DNA of 64,000 nucleotides, from the NCBI GenBank assembly GCA_918797485.1, contig CAKKNE010000006.1, forward strand, positions 3,286,001 through 3,350,000. The letters are read 5' to 3'. How positions within the stretch are numbered: position 1 is the stretch's first letter; each line of letters starts with the position of its first letter. Shown here piece by piece: positions 37,601 to 46,433 of this stretch. The position numbers and the translations under genes were made by a program. This DNA is from Pelagomonas calceolata. Its lineage: Eukaryota; Sar; Pelagophyceae; Pelagomonadales; Pelagomonadaceae. Under the pieces are notes generated by a model. The model was given only the letters and a program-made list of their open reading frames with translations. It was not told where the DNA came from and searched no databases.

Positions 37601-38788
37601 TTGTCAGCGGGTGCGGACGACGGCACGTGCGTCGTCTGGTCCTTATCAGCTGACTTCTTCACGCATGCGTCCCTCGTACCAAATTCATTAACAAAGCGCG
37701 ACAACTACAATCCGCGGCGCCAAGCGCATCCGGTGGTGGAGTGGGGCGAACTTAGACGTAGTAGGCGTTTATCGCGTATCTCGTTTGGAGCGAACCCATC
37801 ACCACAAGCTCTTGACGACGCCCAAACGGCATCCGATGAAGCCAAATGCTGGGACGCCCATGCGGGGGTCGTATCATCAGTGCAAGTCGTCGCGAGACCG
37901 CAAGCCATCGTTACGGCCGGCGAGGACGGCATGGCGCGCGTCTGGACGTTTGACGGTCAACCAATCGGTTTGCTGGACGTCAACGCCCCGGAGGGTAATG
38001 GTATCCCGTGGCACTTCCGCACGGCGGCCTTCGAAGAACATGGTGGTGATGGGGAAGCGCGCGAGATGCTCCACGAGGCGAAGGCGGCGGCGGCGTTTTA
38101 TGCGGGGATGAAATCTCGAGCGACGCGGGACGAGAAAGCGCGAGCACGCGAAATAGCCCTCACGAAGCTCAAGCAGGGCACGCCCGAAGGTTTGGAAGAT
38201 CTCGCGTCCCATACCATACGGTCTAGAGCAACGTCGCCTCCTAGATCACCTATTACCTCGCATAGAAAGTCGACGCTGGTCATCGAGGACGTTTCGCTAG
38301 AAGAGGGCTGGGCCCTGGCGATCAAGAGCCCGACGGCCTTCCAGCTTCGAGATGAAAATGCCACATTGAATCCGCACGACACGGCGAGCGAGGGCCGCAA
38401 GGGCTGGGACGCCGTCTTCAACGGCATCAACGCCCTCGAGGAGCAGAACCGGGCCAACGAACTTGCCTTGAACTCGCCGTCGAAATTGAGGCGGCGGCGG
38501 TCCATTAGAGGCGCGATAAAAACAAGCGGCAAGACGTGGCGCACCTTACCTTCGTTGATCGACCTGTCTCATTTAGCTTCGGAGTTGCCCGGGCCTCCTG
38601 GAAGGTGCGATCCTCCCGTTGTCAGGAAGCCGAGGCCCCACGGCCGCGTCAAGTCGCTGCGCGAGCGCGTTTTGAGTAGAAGGGACCAGCTCATTCCCCG
38701 AAAACTGGGACCGGACCCGGCCGAGGGCTTCGCGGACAACGGCCAGTCCGTGGCGCGCATGATGCGGCTGGCGCACATGGGGTACTAA
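34700..38788 (+). CDS. Large EF-hand and WD40-repeat protein
   Basis: 1362 residues in one exon. An EF-hand lies at residues 82-103, with a full 12-residue loop from Asp87 to Glu98 (DVTGDGLVEWSE). WD40-type blades follow in at least two propellers: LIATGSTDGTLHVW, ILVWDVSNVE, RLLSADIDCKVIAWSLPG, HRICVWDGSTGK, KLVLSGGLDGKVAV, ICVWDFEHLE, STSTGTLHLWRVPE, GADDGTCVVWSL and AIVTAGEDGMARVW. A Ser-rich linker (about 755-805) separates the propellers. The C-terminus is charged and helical. EF-hand/WD40 proteins of this layout (WDR49-like) are often axonemal or calcium-linked scaffolds; a role here is unproven. The stop is 18 bp from the convergent ankyrin gene. Confidence 0.82.
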   Translation: MERLATLLSDAPLDQIRTKWSELSSKSLLRLAPPSSKLRTTPCAADHLPEGGPLRCEDFLILLHHFRPGENEEKWSQDALDLFKQLDVTGDGLVEWSEFADFILAQDMSRPPGGMYELAVDENKAAELVGCYFPRTYEVIDGGECSWDVQIRKLVYLPPPIHRVAAFPTKQRDNVMIVSANHPPRKQSGMLKHHTSYREHEVWDCVGVDGTEICVTSSSLEAPVRTRRDQDDPGDKHYLTMWRITKGMPDVVHRRETPTSQSALCYAQRLDRLFTGGIEEGFVYEYAFDDPPRIDHNVPEWKKPPPGPVALVKCRCLRCHVFGISVIQDLHRRLEDTNLIATGSTDGTLHVWLQGDWHANQATDYDTVTSQDSAMTDISHSHASSVIPKPQDRTELEPLARLSAQTAGSAVLAHSDRHELLFSCGRKPVHGDYSSGDILVWDVSNVEIGMRLQALTPMTSHENRVTDLLELPDEDRLLSADIDCKVIAWSLPGLVPLQTFQGGNCVERVPLYRDAPPLEAGKEDGCVIYGAGPLKAFRRTQPAVKEPLVKAHYDCNMGTFLCGSAHRICVWDGSTGKMRSQVGIPHLLAQDTAPQSPTKLRSRRPVIKGRGKKFEVDLYKEVAEISGPEPTGEAVAYSVAQDGRKLAVCTAKGGVHVCVVPSGGHAPRLSKNLDPHGSSCSDVCLVDEDKLVLSGGLDGKVAVADDALATGYEEPTEGVQGKFVRLRDVNVVRARKKKRKQRIKTKLKAVHALSSPTQSVASDDLSATSPQSQSSEMSSIGSPTNARSSFESMSACSFSFASSPASPTGTESKAFASKDVRHEVLCCVADAGLSLVASVSRSSNDPHEPFICVWDFEHLELRGTCSPPVGDLQKAAQQGTPPPRVTSVVFVRPYPVLCGSTSTGTLHLWRVPECTLVASLTFVDSPATMPFLQKPEYPAFLTDVSKPEVKEVSFGCVDVCVHDAGCTLSAGADDGTCVVWSLSADFFTHASLVPNSLTKRDNYNPRRQAHPVVEWGELRRSRRLSRISFGANPSPQALDDAQTASDEAKCWDAHAGVVSSVQVVARPQAIVTAGEDGMARVWTFDGQPIGLLDVNAPEGNGIPWHFRTAAFEEHGGDGEAREMLHEAKAAAAFYAGMKSRATRDEKARAREIALTKLKQGTPEGLEDLASHTIRSRATSPPRSPITSHRKSTLVIEDVSLEEGWALAIKSPTAFQLRDENATLNPHDTASEGRKGWDAVFNGINALEEQNRANELALNSPSKLRRRRSIRGAIKTSGKTWRTLPSLIDLSHLASELPGPPGRCDPPVVRKPRPHGRVKSLRERVLSRRDQLIPRKLGPDPAEGFADNGQSVARMMRLAHMGY

Positions 38789-38806
38789 TCTACTTGTGTT
38801 TCTTAG

Positions 38807-39598
38807 TTAGTTCGTTGCCTGCCAGAAGGACAGGATGGTCCACAGGACGCCGTTGTCGGCCCGGCGGAGGATGAACTTGATCGCTGGCGTCGCCGCGAGG
38901 CGCTCGCGCGCGCGGCCCCGGGTGATGAGGCTTCGCAGGCGCAAGATTCTTTTGTGATCTTGGCGGCAGAACGCCTTCCAGCTTCCCGCGGCGCGGACGC
39001 CGTTAATCAGGGCCTTGACCTGGACGAAGGTGTCGCTGTCGCGCAGAGCAGGATTCGCCTCCTCAGCTGCCCGAAGTTCCATCTCAGCCGTCCTTTCGTC
39101 GGAGACGGCATCCAACGAAGCCCCCGCGCGCAGCAACAACGTGGTTATGCGATATATAATTGTAAAACGTTCTTCCGAGGACCCTTCGTTCGGAAAGCCC
39201 AAAAGTGTCATGCCGAGTGGAGTATCGGCCGGGTATGAGGCATCCTCGGGGTTCGGTTGTGCTCTGCAGTGCACATTGGCTTTTGCGTCCAGGAGCAACG
39301 CGACCATGTCCGCGGAATGATCAACTAATCGGTCGCAGGCGTAATGCAGCGGGGAGAGGCCCAATGCAGGTGGCTGTTCTTCTGCACAGATGTTGACGTC
39401 CGCCCCGTGCTTTATCAGCAACCGGGCCAAATCAACGTGTGACCTGGTACGGGTGTGCGGGGTACCCGCACAAATGAGGAGCATGGTATGTCCCCGTCCA
39501 CCGCGCTCATTCACGTCGTTCCCCTCGTTAAGCCACGCCTCGATCGGAGCGACGTCTCCATGTCCAGCGGCATTCGAAAGGTAATCTGGTAAAACCAT
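38807..39598 (-). CDS. Ankyrin-repeat protein A with conserved C-terminal module
   Basis: 263 residues. Ankyrin repeats: MVLPDYLSNAAGHGDVAPIE, LARLLIKHGADVN, GLSPLHYACDRLVDHSADMV and ALLLDAKANVH, then LLLRAGASLDAV. The C-terminal about 75 residues (INGVRAAGSWKAFCRQDHKR, LRSLITRGRA, DNGVLWTILSFW) form a block that recurs in the next gene. Ankyrin repeats bind proteins; the partner is unknown. It is a tandem paralogue of the downstream-coordinate gene, in the same orientation. Confidence 0.78.
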   Translation of the reverse strand: MVLPDYLSNAAGHGDVAPIEAWLNEGNDVNERGGRGHTMLLICAGTPHTRTRSHVDLARLLIKHGADVNICAEEQPPALGLSPLHYACDRLVDHSADMVALLLDAKANVHCRAQPNPEDASYPADTPLGMTLLGFPNEGSSEERFTIIYRITTLLLRAGASLDAVSDERTAEMELRAAEEANPALRDSDTFVQVKALINGVRAAGSWKAFCRQDHKRILRLRSLITRGRARERLAATPAIKFILRRADNGVLWTILSFWQATN

Positions 39599-39956
39599 AA
39601 GCCAACTCGGAGTCCGGGCGCGACGTAAAATAAACTTGCCTCTAGGCTCTGGAGTGACAGTGGAGTCTGTGTCTGCTGTAGGGACCTCGCGTACACGGCG
39701 TGGCCGCGTTGCCCGGCACTGTGGGGTTCTAAATTAAGGACTACGTCAGTCACCAAACGACGGGGCGTACGCCGCGCGTACGCCGCAAATTTGCGGTGAA
39801 AAACCCGTTTTTTTTGCTCGGCACGCGCGCGTAGCTCGCAGCCGCGGGCCCACGCGTGGCCACGCTACCGTCAACGAGGCCTTGTCGTGGCGCTGTGTGC
39901 CAGTGTGTCATTCATTCACCAACTTACACAGAGACGCCTCTCCCGCGGCGGGCCGA
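39599..39956. other. Intergenic region between ankyrin paralogues
   Basis: Holds a 14-bp palindrome CCGCAAATTTGCGG (39783-39796) preceded by GGCGTACGCC (39764-39773) and a second GCGTACGCC, then a run of T. This could act in transcript ending for the upstream ankyrin gene. No gene seen. Confidence 0.5.
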
Positions 39957-40808
39957 CTACTTGTCCGCGCGCCAGTACGACAGCACCTTCCAGACGATCC
40001 CGTTGTCGCCCTGTTTGGCGACGAACGCGATGGCCCGTTCGTACTTGCTCCCGCCGCCGGGGGGCGCGAGGAAGCCCTTCGTCACGAGGCCGCGCACAGC
40101 GCAGACGTCCTTGTGCGGCCGGCGAATGTAGGCCTTCCAGCTGCCCGCGGCGCGCACGCCGGTGATCATCTTCTTGCACTCGATGCACTTTTCTTTCGTC
40201 TCGGCGATGACAGTTGGGTTCGCCCCGGGGATAGAGTTAATAAATTGCCAAAATTGCCGGAGAAGATTTTCGGCTGACATGTATGAGGCACCAGATACCG
40301 CCCGCACACAAATGTCGTCCAACTCCGCCCCGGCGCGCAAAAGTGCAGCGACCTTCGACGGAAAGTTCCGTACTGGGCCGTAGACGTGATTCATAGATCT
40401 CACCGTCCTGAGGAGTCTCCCGAGCGGCGTCTCAATATAGCCGCTGCCGCCGCCCGATGTCCTCGCCTTCACGTTCCCTCCCGCCGCTAGCAGGAGGTCG
40501 AGCATGTCTCGATTGGGAATCGCATCAGTAGAGGCCGCATGCAACGGAGAGCATCGCCCCATATGGTCGTTGTGCGAATCACTAGCGCATCGGTTCACGT
40601 CGGCGCCACGCTCCAAAAGCAGACGAGCTAGCGCGACGCGTCGATCGGGGGGCGCAGACATTGAGCAGGCGATGAGCAGGGTGCATCCGTACTCGTCGTA
40701 CTCGTTTATACATGCGCGGCCGCCATCTGGCTTGCCATCGAGCCACGCTCTCACGGCGTCCAAATCTCCGTTCTCTGCCGCAGTCGCGATTTCTGCTGGG
40801 AGGACCAT
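39957..40808 (-). CDS. Ankyrin-repeat protein B with conserved C-terminal module
   Basis: 283 residues. Opens MVLPAEIATAAENGDLDAVR like its paralogue. Repeats include CTLLIACSMSAPPDRRVALA, RLLLERGADVNRCA, CSPLHAASTD and LDLLLAAGGNVKAR. An insert with CIECKK follows. The C-terminal block ITGVRAAGSWKAYIRRPHKD, VRGLVTKG and DNGIVWKVLSYW matches the neighbouring ankyrin gene. The shared end beyond ankyrin repeats suggests a separate small domain of unknown role. Two R1 copies lie 206 and 269 bp upstream. Confidence 0.78.
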   Translation of the reverse strand: MVLPAEIATAAENGDLDAVRAWLDGKPDGGRACINEYDEYGCTLLIACSMSAPPDRRVALARLLLERGADVNRCASDSHNDHMGRCSPLHAASTDAIPNRDMLDLLLAAGGNVKARTSGGGSGYIETPLGRLLRTVRSMNHVYGPVRNFPSKVAALLRAGAELDDICVRAVSGASYMSAENLLRQFWQFINSIPGANPTVIAETKEKCIECKKMITGVRAAGSWKAYIRRPHKDVCAVRGLVTKGFLAPPGGGSKYERAIAFVAKQGDNGIVWKVLSYWRADK

Positions 40809-41013
40809 TTACGACAAGCACGCGTCTGCCCGCCTGCTGAACTGGTGCTGCTCCTCGCACCCAGGGAGTATAGTGGCGTTGCAAGTCTTGGCGCCTCGCG
40901 CAAGAGAGGTGGACAGCAGGGTAATTCTAAGACTCCACTCGTCACTAATCTCAGGATCAAGCCACAGCGCTACGTAGCGCTACGCAACTTGCAAGAGCAG
41001 CTTTGCTTGCTTG

Positions 41014-41036
41014 CTAGTGTCTTACAGGCCGCTAGC
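41014..41036 (+). repeat. R1 intergenic motif, core copy
   Basis: Identical to the copy at 18621, and followed by a related GATTTCCTAAACGCGGGAGC tail. Confidence 0.8.
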
Positions 41037-41076
41037 GCGCGGGATTTCCTAAACGCGGGAGCCCTTTGCTTGCTTG

Positions 41077-41096
41077 CTAGTGTCTTACCAACCTAG
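41077..41096 (+). repeat. R1 motif, variant copy
   Basis: CTAGTGTCTTACCAACCTAG; the right arm has changed. It lies 40 bp after the core copy, each preceded by the same TTTGCTTGCTTG. Confidence 0.7.
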
Positions 41097-41801
41097 CTCG
41101 AGTCATCCAGATTATCCAAAGGGGGAAAGGATTTCTGTGCACGAGGCGAAAGGAAGTCAATCCTCCCCTCGTCCGACCGCATCCATCATCGGCGGCGCCG
41201 CTCGACGCCGCGACGATGAACTTCCCGTCGGAAAACCAATCCGCGACCTCGCTCAGGCGTCCGCGGCCACGGATGTATGACCGAGCCGCCCTTTTGCCGC
41301 TCCGCGCGCCGCGTCGCCGGCGCCGACGTGTAAAATCCAGTGGCTTTCACACAGCCCGTGTGCGAGGCGTCACGGCGTCGGGCCAGCGGTCGCCGGTCGG
41401 CGCGATGAAGGTCAGAGTAATGCGAACTCGTTACGCATTCGTCCCAAACTACGGTCGTGGACGTGGCCCTATCAATTGGCCTGCATGCCCAGCAAAGCGC
41501 AGCTTTGCCAAAGCCATCAAAAATACGACTCATTACGCGCCGAACGACCCTTCCGAGGCTTCGAAACGACGTGTGTCTGCAAACCAAAACAAAAACGCCA
41601 ATGGTTTGCGCGCGCGGCGATGCGGCGATCGCGAGGCAGACCGCAGTTCCAGACGGAAACACTGGTCGAGTAGACGTCCTCCTTATGTAAAGTCCGCCCG
41701 ATTATCGTGCAGACAGAGCTACACGGGGTAGTGTGGAGACACACTAGGATCAAGCTTCTTGTGGAACAAACTGTTGGCTGCCCGAGAACCACACGACGCT
41801 C

Positions 41802-42632
41802 ATGGCAGCCCAACAAACGATGGGGAAAGAGAATGTAGCCACAGCGGCGACAGCGGAAAAGCCCGAGCCGCCGGCCCTGGCCGCCCTGGATTTAACTGGC
41901 GCCACGCCGCCTCCATTGCCCATGGCGCCGCCCGCCGCCACGCCGTCCAAGCCGCCGGCGCCTCTGTTAACCCCGCGATCGGCCCCGCCGCCGCCGCCGC
42001 CGCCGGCGCCCATCGCCTGCCCGCGCATCGAGGCCAAGGACTTTGAGACGTTGGCCGCAGCGCTCGAGGCGGCCCACGTCAAGCCGGGCCGCGTCGACGT
42101 CGTCGTCGCGGAGGGCACGACGCTCACGGGGACCATAAAAGTGCCGGCCGGCGTCCGATTGGTCGGTTCCGCCGGGACCAGGCCTATCATCATGAGTACT
42201 TTGACGCTCAATGGTGACGGCGCGGGCGTCATGAATTGTGACTTGCGGGAGGGCGTCAAGGTACAAATGGGCACGAAGGATACTGAAGTAAGAGGCTGCG
42301 CCGTGACGAACCCCTGCGACGCCGGGATATTGTCGCGCGGCGCCGCGTTGACGATCAGCGACTGCGAGCTCTACGAGTGCGAGGACGCCGTGCGCCACAC
42401 CTACGGCGACCGCCTGACTTTAGTAAGATGCCAAATCAGGAACATCGACGGCGACGGCATCTGCTCGATTCCCAAGATTTCACTCCTCGAGGACGTTTCC
42501 TTTGAAAACATTGGGCGCCACGAGGTCATGTGCAAGGCCGGCGTCCTGCGCAAAGTGACGTCGCCCGTCGTCGAGCCGCCGCCGCCGCCGCCCGTGCCCA
42601 TCTCACAACTACCCTACGGGCCCGCGGGCTAG
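41802..42632 (+). CDS. Right-handed beta-helix protein
   Basis: 276 residues. The first about 70 are Pro/Ala-rich and disordered. Residues about 75-245 are a parallel beta-helix like pectin-lyase-fold proteins: VDVVVAEGTTLTGTIKVPAG, TLTLNGDGAGVMNCDLREG, DTEVRGCAVTNPCDAGILS, ALTISDCELYECEDAV, LTLVRCQIRNIDGDGI and LLEDVSFENIG. No signal peptide is seen, so it is probably intracellular. It ends LPYGPAG, a motif found many times in the convergent phosphatase fusion 75 bp away. Confidence 0.72.
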   Translation: MAAQQTMGKENVATAATAEKPEPPALAALDLTGATPPPLPMAPPAATPSKPPAPLLTPRSAPPPPPPPAPIACPRIEAKDFETLAAALEAAHVKPGRVDVVVAEGTTLTGTIKVPAGVRLVGSAGTRPIIMSTLTLNGDGAGVMNCDLREGVKVQMGTKDTEVRGCAVTNPCDAGILSRGAALTISDCELYECEDAVRHTYGDRLTLVRCQIRNIDGDGICSIPKISLLEDVSFENIGRHEVMCKAGVLRKVTSPVVEPPPPPPVPISQLPYGPAG

Positions 42633-42707
42633 ACTTCTACCGGATTGGATCCCTCGACCGCCTAAGTCTGTAGTACCGGCATTTTATTCATGTCACATTT
42701 AAACATT

Positions 42708-45700
42708 CTAGCCCGGGCCTGGCGCGGCGTACCCAGCCGGGACCGCGGTAGGATTCCAGTGTTGGACCGACGTCGCGGTGTAGCCCGGGAGCGGCCAGAC
42801 CCGCCCCCGCGCGTTCAGGACGGACGAGAAGTCCCGCGTGAGTTTGGCCAAATACGGGTGGGGCGGTCCAATCTCGAACGCCAGCGCCTCCGGCGTGAAG
42901 GACGCGTTCACCGCGTACGGCGCGACGCGCACGACCCTCCCTTGTAATTCGTGCGCCCACATCCCCGGCGTGTCGTCCACGATCGCTAGACGATCGTCCG
43001 CGATCAGCGACAGCGACAGGTCCGCCGGCAACGACTTCTGGGGCATCCCCGTCTCCCTATATCTTTGTCGAGCTTCCGCGTCGATGACCGTGACAGGCAG
43101 GTCCCGCCAGATCAAGGATATCGCCGAGTAGTAGGCGGCGTTCCCGATATTGGCAGAAGCTAAGCCATCGAGGTGGTCCGCGATGGCCCTGATGACGCCC
43201 GCGCCCTCCAAGTTCATCGTCACGATCCTCAAATCCACGTTGCCCGCGTTCCGCAGCGCCCAGATTAAATCTGACGCGCCCTTGCGCACGGCCACCATCA
43301 GATCCAAACCCTGGTCCTCGTGGTTTTGCGACGCCTGGAGCCTGCAGACGCCCTCCGCGAGCATGTCGGCGTTGCCCGGAAAAACCTTGGAAGGGAGCAC
43401 GTGCACTAAAGTTTGATCTAAATCCAACAAAACGACGTTGCGCCGCACGGCGGGGTGGTGTTGGAGCACCGGCGCAGTTTCCGTGGTGGGTTCCTCCGGC
43501 CCGGCCCAGCCCTGGGCGTTATTTGCCAATGGTAACCTATTGGGATTGGACGGCGCGAGGCTCCCGGTCAGCACGAGGGCAGGACTGCCAGGGGCGAGCT
43601 TCTTGATCCCGGTGCCATACGAGTACGTCTGGGGGAACGCCGTCTCCGTCGCTGGCCCGCCGGGGCCGTACGCGCCCGCGTCCTCGGGCGCCCGGAAGTC
43701 GTCTCCATGTTGTTCGCGGCCGACCACGACCACGCGCCCATTACCCTTGCCGCCCGGCGCGTGGGCCCATCTTAACTTGTCGCCACCAAACTGCGTGATC
43801 GTTCGCTTGATGCCCGTGCCCTTGCACTTCTTCGCGCGGTGCCCCGGACACGCGTCGTGGAACTCCGTCATAAACGTGGGATCGATGCCATCTCTATTAT
43901 TCGCGACGAGCCAGTCGTACAAGGCGTCCACCAAACGCTGGCCCGGTAACCTATTGTCGCCGGGGACCGGCGCCGCCGGCGCGGCGCCCATGCCCGCGGG
44001 CCCGTAGGTGCCCGCGGCCACCGCGGCGTTGCCGTCCGGGCCGTACGTCGGCACGACGCCCGCCGCCGCCTTTTTCAGATAGGCGGCCGTGTGCGGCAGG
44101 CCCGTCGCCGGGTTCAGGCCGCCGGCGGCCGCCGCCGCCGCCGCGCCGGGCAGGAAGGGCGCCGGGATGCTCGTGCTCAGCTCCCGGTGGCCCAGGGGCC
44201 CCGAGAGGGCGTCCGTCGGCCAGCCAGTTGGTGGCGGCGCGCATGCCTCGATCGTGTGCGGCAGGCCCGTCTTCGCCGATTGGCCGGCGAGCGTCTGCGT
44301 CACGTCCTCGATGCACGCATCAATAGCCTCGGGCGCGCCCGTGAACGCGATGCGCCTCCTTCTATTACAGCCAAGAGTCGAGGGCTCGTCGCGGTCCGCT
44401 ATTCTAGTCTGCGTGTTTCCGTACAAACGCCGCAGCCTATCTAAGTTCGACCCCTTGCCGCCGACAATCAACCCCACGACGACGCTTGGCACCGAGACGA
44501 CCCTCAACACCTCGCCGATATTCGTATCCGGCGCGCGCGGGAACGTCTTCGGGCCCCAGCCACTGTCGTCGCCGTCCTTCTCCGTTGAAGCCGGCTGCAG
44601 CCGGGCCCAGCCCACCGTTTGTAAGCTGGGCGGTTCTGCGGAAGGGACGACGGGCGCCGCGCCGCCCGGACCATAAGTCTCCGAGGCGATGGGGCCGTAA
44701 CTACCAGAGGCGCCGACCTGAGTCGTAGTTCCCGCGTCGCCGGGGCCATAGGCGGCCAAGAACGGGCCCTCGACGGGCGGCGAGAACTTCGACTTCTTGC
44801 GGCGGGCCTTGTCCTTCTGGCGCAGCATGCGCCGCTCGTGCGCCGAGCCCTCGGCCGGCGCGGCGCGCGGCGACCGCTCGCGCTTGGGGATGCGGGCGGC
44901 GCCCGCCGGCGGCGGCGCGTAGCTCGCGAGGCCGGCGAGGCCGCCGCGCGCCGGCGCCGGCGGCGCGTGGCTCCCGAGGCCGCCGAGGCCGCCGCTCCGC
45001 GCCGGCTGCGCGGCTGCCGGCGCGGCCGTGGCGCCGCCTGGTGGCGCGTAGCTTCCTAAGCCGCCGAGGCCGCCGCTCCGTGCTGGCGCCGGCGGCGCAC
45101 ATCTCGCGACAATGATCTCGCTACCATCTACGAGGCCGAGGCTCGCTGGCGTCTCGTTGCCCGTGAGCGCCGGCGAGCTGAGATTACCAACCGAGAAGTG
45201 CAGCGCATCCACTTCGAAGCCTTTGCGCGTCGCATGGGCCTTGAACAATTCACGCAATGCCGCCGTCGAATTCACCACGCAGGTCTCCTCTTCGAGAGCG
45301 CGGGGGCCGAGGACCTGAATTGTAATACGACCCGGCGCCGGCGCGCCGTAGCTTCCTAAGCCGCCGAGGCCGCCGCGCTGCGCCGGCGCCGGCGCCGCGG
45401 CGTCCGCCGCGGCCGCCTGCAGCGCCTTCGCCGAGACCTTCTTCGCCCGCTTCCGCGCCCGCGGGTCCGCGGCCGGCGGCGCGGCGGCCCGCGGCTTCTG
45501 GCCCTCACCGCGCGCGGCGGCCCAGAAGGCAGCGTCGGGCGGCGGCGCCATCGGCGGCAGCCCGGGTGCCAGCCCCAGCGCCTTGCTCTGCGCGTCGGTG
45601 CCCCAGAAGGCAGCGTCGGGCGGCGCCTTCCCGAGGGGCGTTTTGGGCGGCTTCGCGCTGAATCCGTACGGCGGTGCCCCACCCGGCGTCGGTCGGCCTG

Positions 45701-46433
45701 ACAGCGCGACTGTCGCCGCCGGGGTCGCCTTCGGGCGCGGGATCGGCGCGGCGGCGGCCGCCGGGGCCGGCGCGCGCGCGCTGGGCCGCACTGGCGCGGC
45801 GAACGACGCCGCGAGGGGCGGCGGGCCCGGCGCTGGTGCCGGCGCGGGCGCCGGTTTCGGCGTCTTGCGCGGGACGCACTCGAGCGCGGCCTCCTCCTCC
45901 TTCGGCGGCGGCCGCGGCGGCGGCGACGGCCGCTTCTTGACGGGCGCGGGCGCCGCGGCCGCGGCCGCCTTCGACGCGACCTTCTTCGGCCGCGGCGCCG
46001 GCGCCGGCGCGGAAGCCCAGACGGCCTCGGCCCGCGCGAGCGCCTGCTCGCCGACGGACGACGCCTTCTTGGCCTTCTTCTTCGGGCGGGGCTGCGATGG
46101 CGGCGCGGCCGCGACGGGCGCCGGCCGCTCCGACGCCTTCACGGGCGCGGGCGCGGCGTCGTCCTCCTCGTCGAAGAGGGCATCGACGCTCGCCGCGGGC
46201 GCCGGCGCCGGCGCCGCAACGACAGCGGGCCCGCGCCGCGTGACCCAGCCCTCGACGTCACGACGCTTGTGCCACTGGTGGTCGACGACGGCCCTATCTC
46301 TCGGATCCACCCAAGCCACGCAATACATCCCTTTGTCGTCGGGGCCGCGCGTCACCGTGCCGGGCCAGGGCGCGTTGCCGTAGCCCGAGAATTTTCTGGA
46401 GACGGCCGAGCCCAGCAAGGAGTCGGCCTCCAT
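42708..46433 (-). CDS. Ubl - KH - FCP1-like CTD phosphatase fusion
   Basis: 1241 residues from ATG 46433; the frame upstream is open but reads as low complexity. Order: residues 1-60, a Tudor-like module (SRKFSGYGNAPWPGTVTRG); a Pro/Ala-rich region; about 366-443, a Rad60/SUMO-like domain (ITIQVLGPRALEEETCVVNS); repeated GGLGGLGSYAPP units on both sides; about 641-721, a KH RNA-binding domain (VVVGLIVGGKGSNLDRLRR, GGKG loop); YGPxG motifs; about 828-900, an unassigned block (LVDALYDWLVANNRDGID); about 995-1200, a HAD phosphatase of the FCP1 type with DLDQT nucleophile motif and LAIVDDTPGMW. Such phosphatases act on the RNA polymerase II CTD. The KH part suggests RNA-linked targeting. No introner. 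Confidence 0.75.
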   Translation of the reverse strand: MEADSLLGSAVSRKFSGYGNAPWPGTVTRGPDDKGMYCVAWVDPRDRAVVDHQWHKRRDVEGWVTRRGPAVVAAPAPAPAASVDALFDEEDDAAPAPVKASERPAPVAAAPPSQPRPKKKAKKASSVGEQALARAEAVWASAPAPAPRPKKVASKAAAAAAPAPVKKRPSPPPRPPPKEEEAALECVPRKTPKPAPAPAPAPGPPPLAASFAAPVRPSARAPAPAAAAAPIPRPKATPAATVALSGRPTPGGAPPYGFSAKPPKTPLGKAPPDAAFWGTDAQSKALGLAPGLPPMAPPPDAAFWAAARGEGQKPRAAAPPAADPRARKRAKKVSAKALQAAAADAAAPAPAQRGGLGGLGSYGAPAPGRITIQVLGPRALEEETCVVNSTAALRELFKAHATRKGFEVDALHFSVGNLSSPALTGNETPASLGLVDGSEIIVARCAPPAPARSGGLGGLGSYAPPGGATAAPAAAQPARSGGLGGLGSHAPPAPARGGLAGLASYAPPPAGAARIPKRERSPRAAPAEGSAHERRMLRQKDKARRKKSKFSPPVEGPFLAAYGPGDAGTTTQVGASGSYGPIASETYGPGGAAPVVPSAEPPSLQTVGWARLQPASTEKDGDDSGWGPKTFPRAPDTNIGEVLRVVSVPSVVVGLIVGGKGSNLDRLRRLYGNTQTRIADRDEPSTLGCNRRRRIAFTGAPEAIDACIEDVTQTLAGQSAKTGLPHTIEACAPPPTGWPTDALSGPLGHRELSTSIPAPFLPGAAAAAAAGGLNPATGLPHTAAYLKKAAAGVVPTYGPDGNAAVAAGTYGPAGMGAAPAAPVPGDNRLPGQRLVDALYDWLVANNRDGIDPTFMTEFHDACPGHRAKKCKGTGIKRTITQFGGDKLRWAHAPGGKGNGRVVVVGREQHGDDFRAPEDAGAYGPGGPATETAFPQTYSYGTGIKKLAPGSPALVLTGSLAPSNPNRLPLANNAQGWAGPEEPTTETAPVLQHHPAVRRNVVLLDLDQTLVHVLPSKVFPGNADMLAEGVCRLQASQNHEDQGLDLMVAVRKGASDLIWALRNAGNVDLRIVTMNLEGAGVIRAIADHLDGLASANIGNAAYYSAISLIWRDLPVTVIDAEARQRYRETGMPQKSLPADLSLSLIADDRLAIVDDTPGMWAHELQGRVVRVAPYAVNASFTPEALAFEIGPPHPYLAKLTRDFSSVLNARGRVWPLPGYTATSVQHWNPTAVPAGYAAPGPG

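Larger units (their letters stand above)
40809..41801. other. Long intergenic region with two R1 copies
   Basis: Almost 1 kb without a convincing gene on either strand; open frames are short and antisense to one another. R1 at 41014-41036 and 41077-41096, each preceded by TTTGCTTGCTTG, suggests a local duplication. A partial R1 (GAGACACACTAGG) lies at 41735. Confidence 0.5.

Noticed and set aside
41186-41731. Overlapping ORFs of about 160-170 codons on both strands
   Set aside because: Composition is not protein-like, no domains, and the two frames are antisense to one another.
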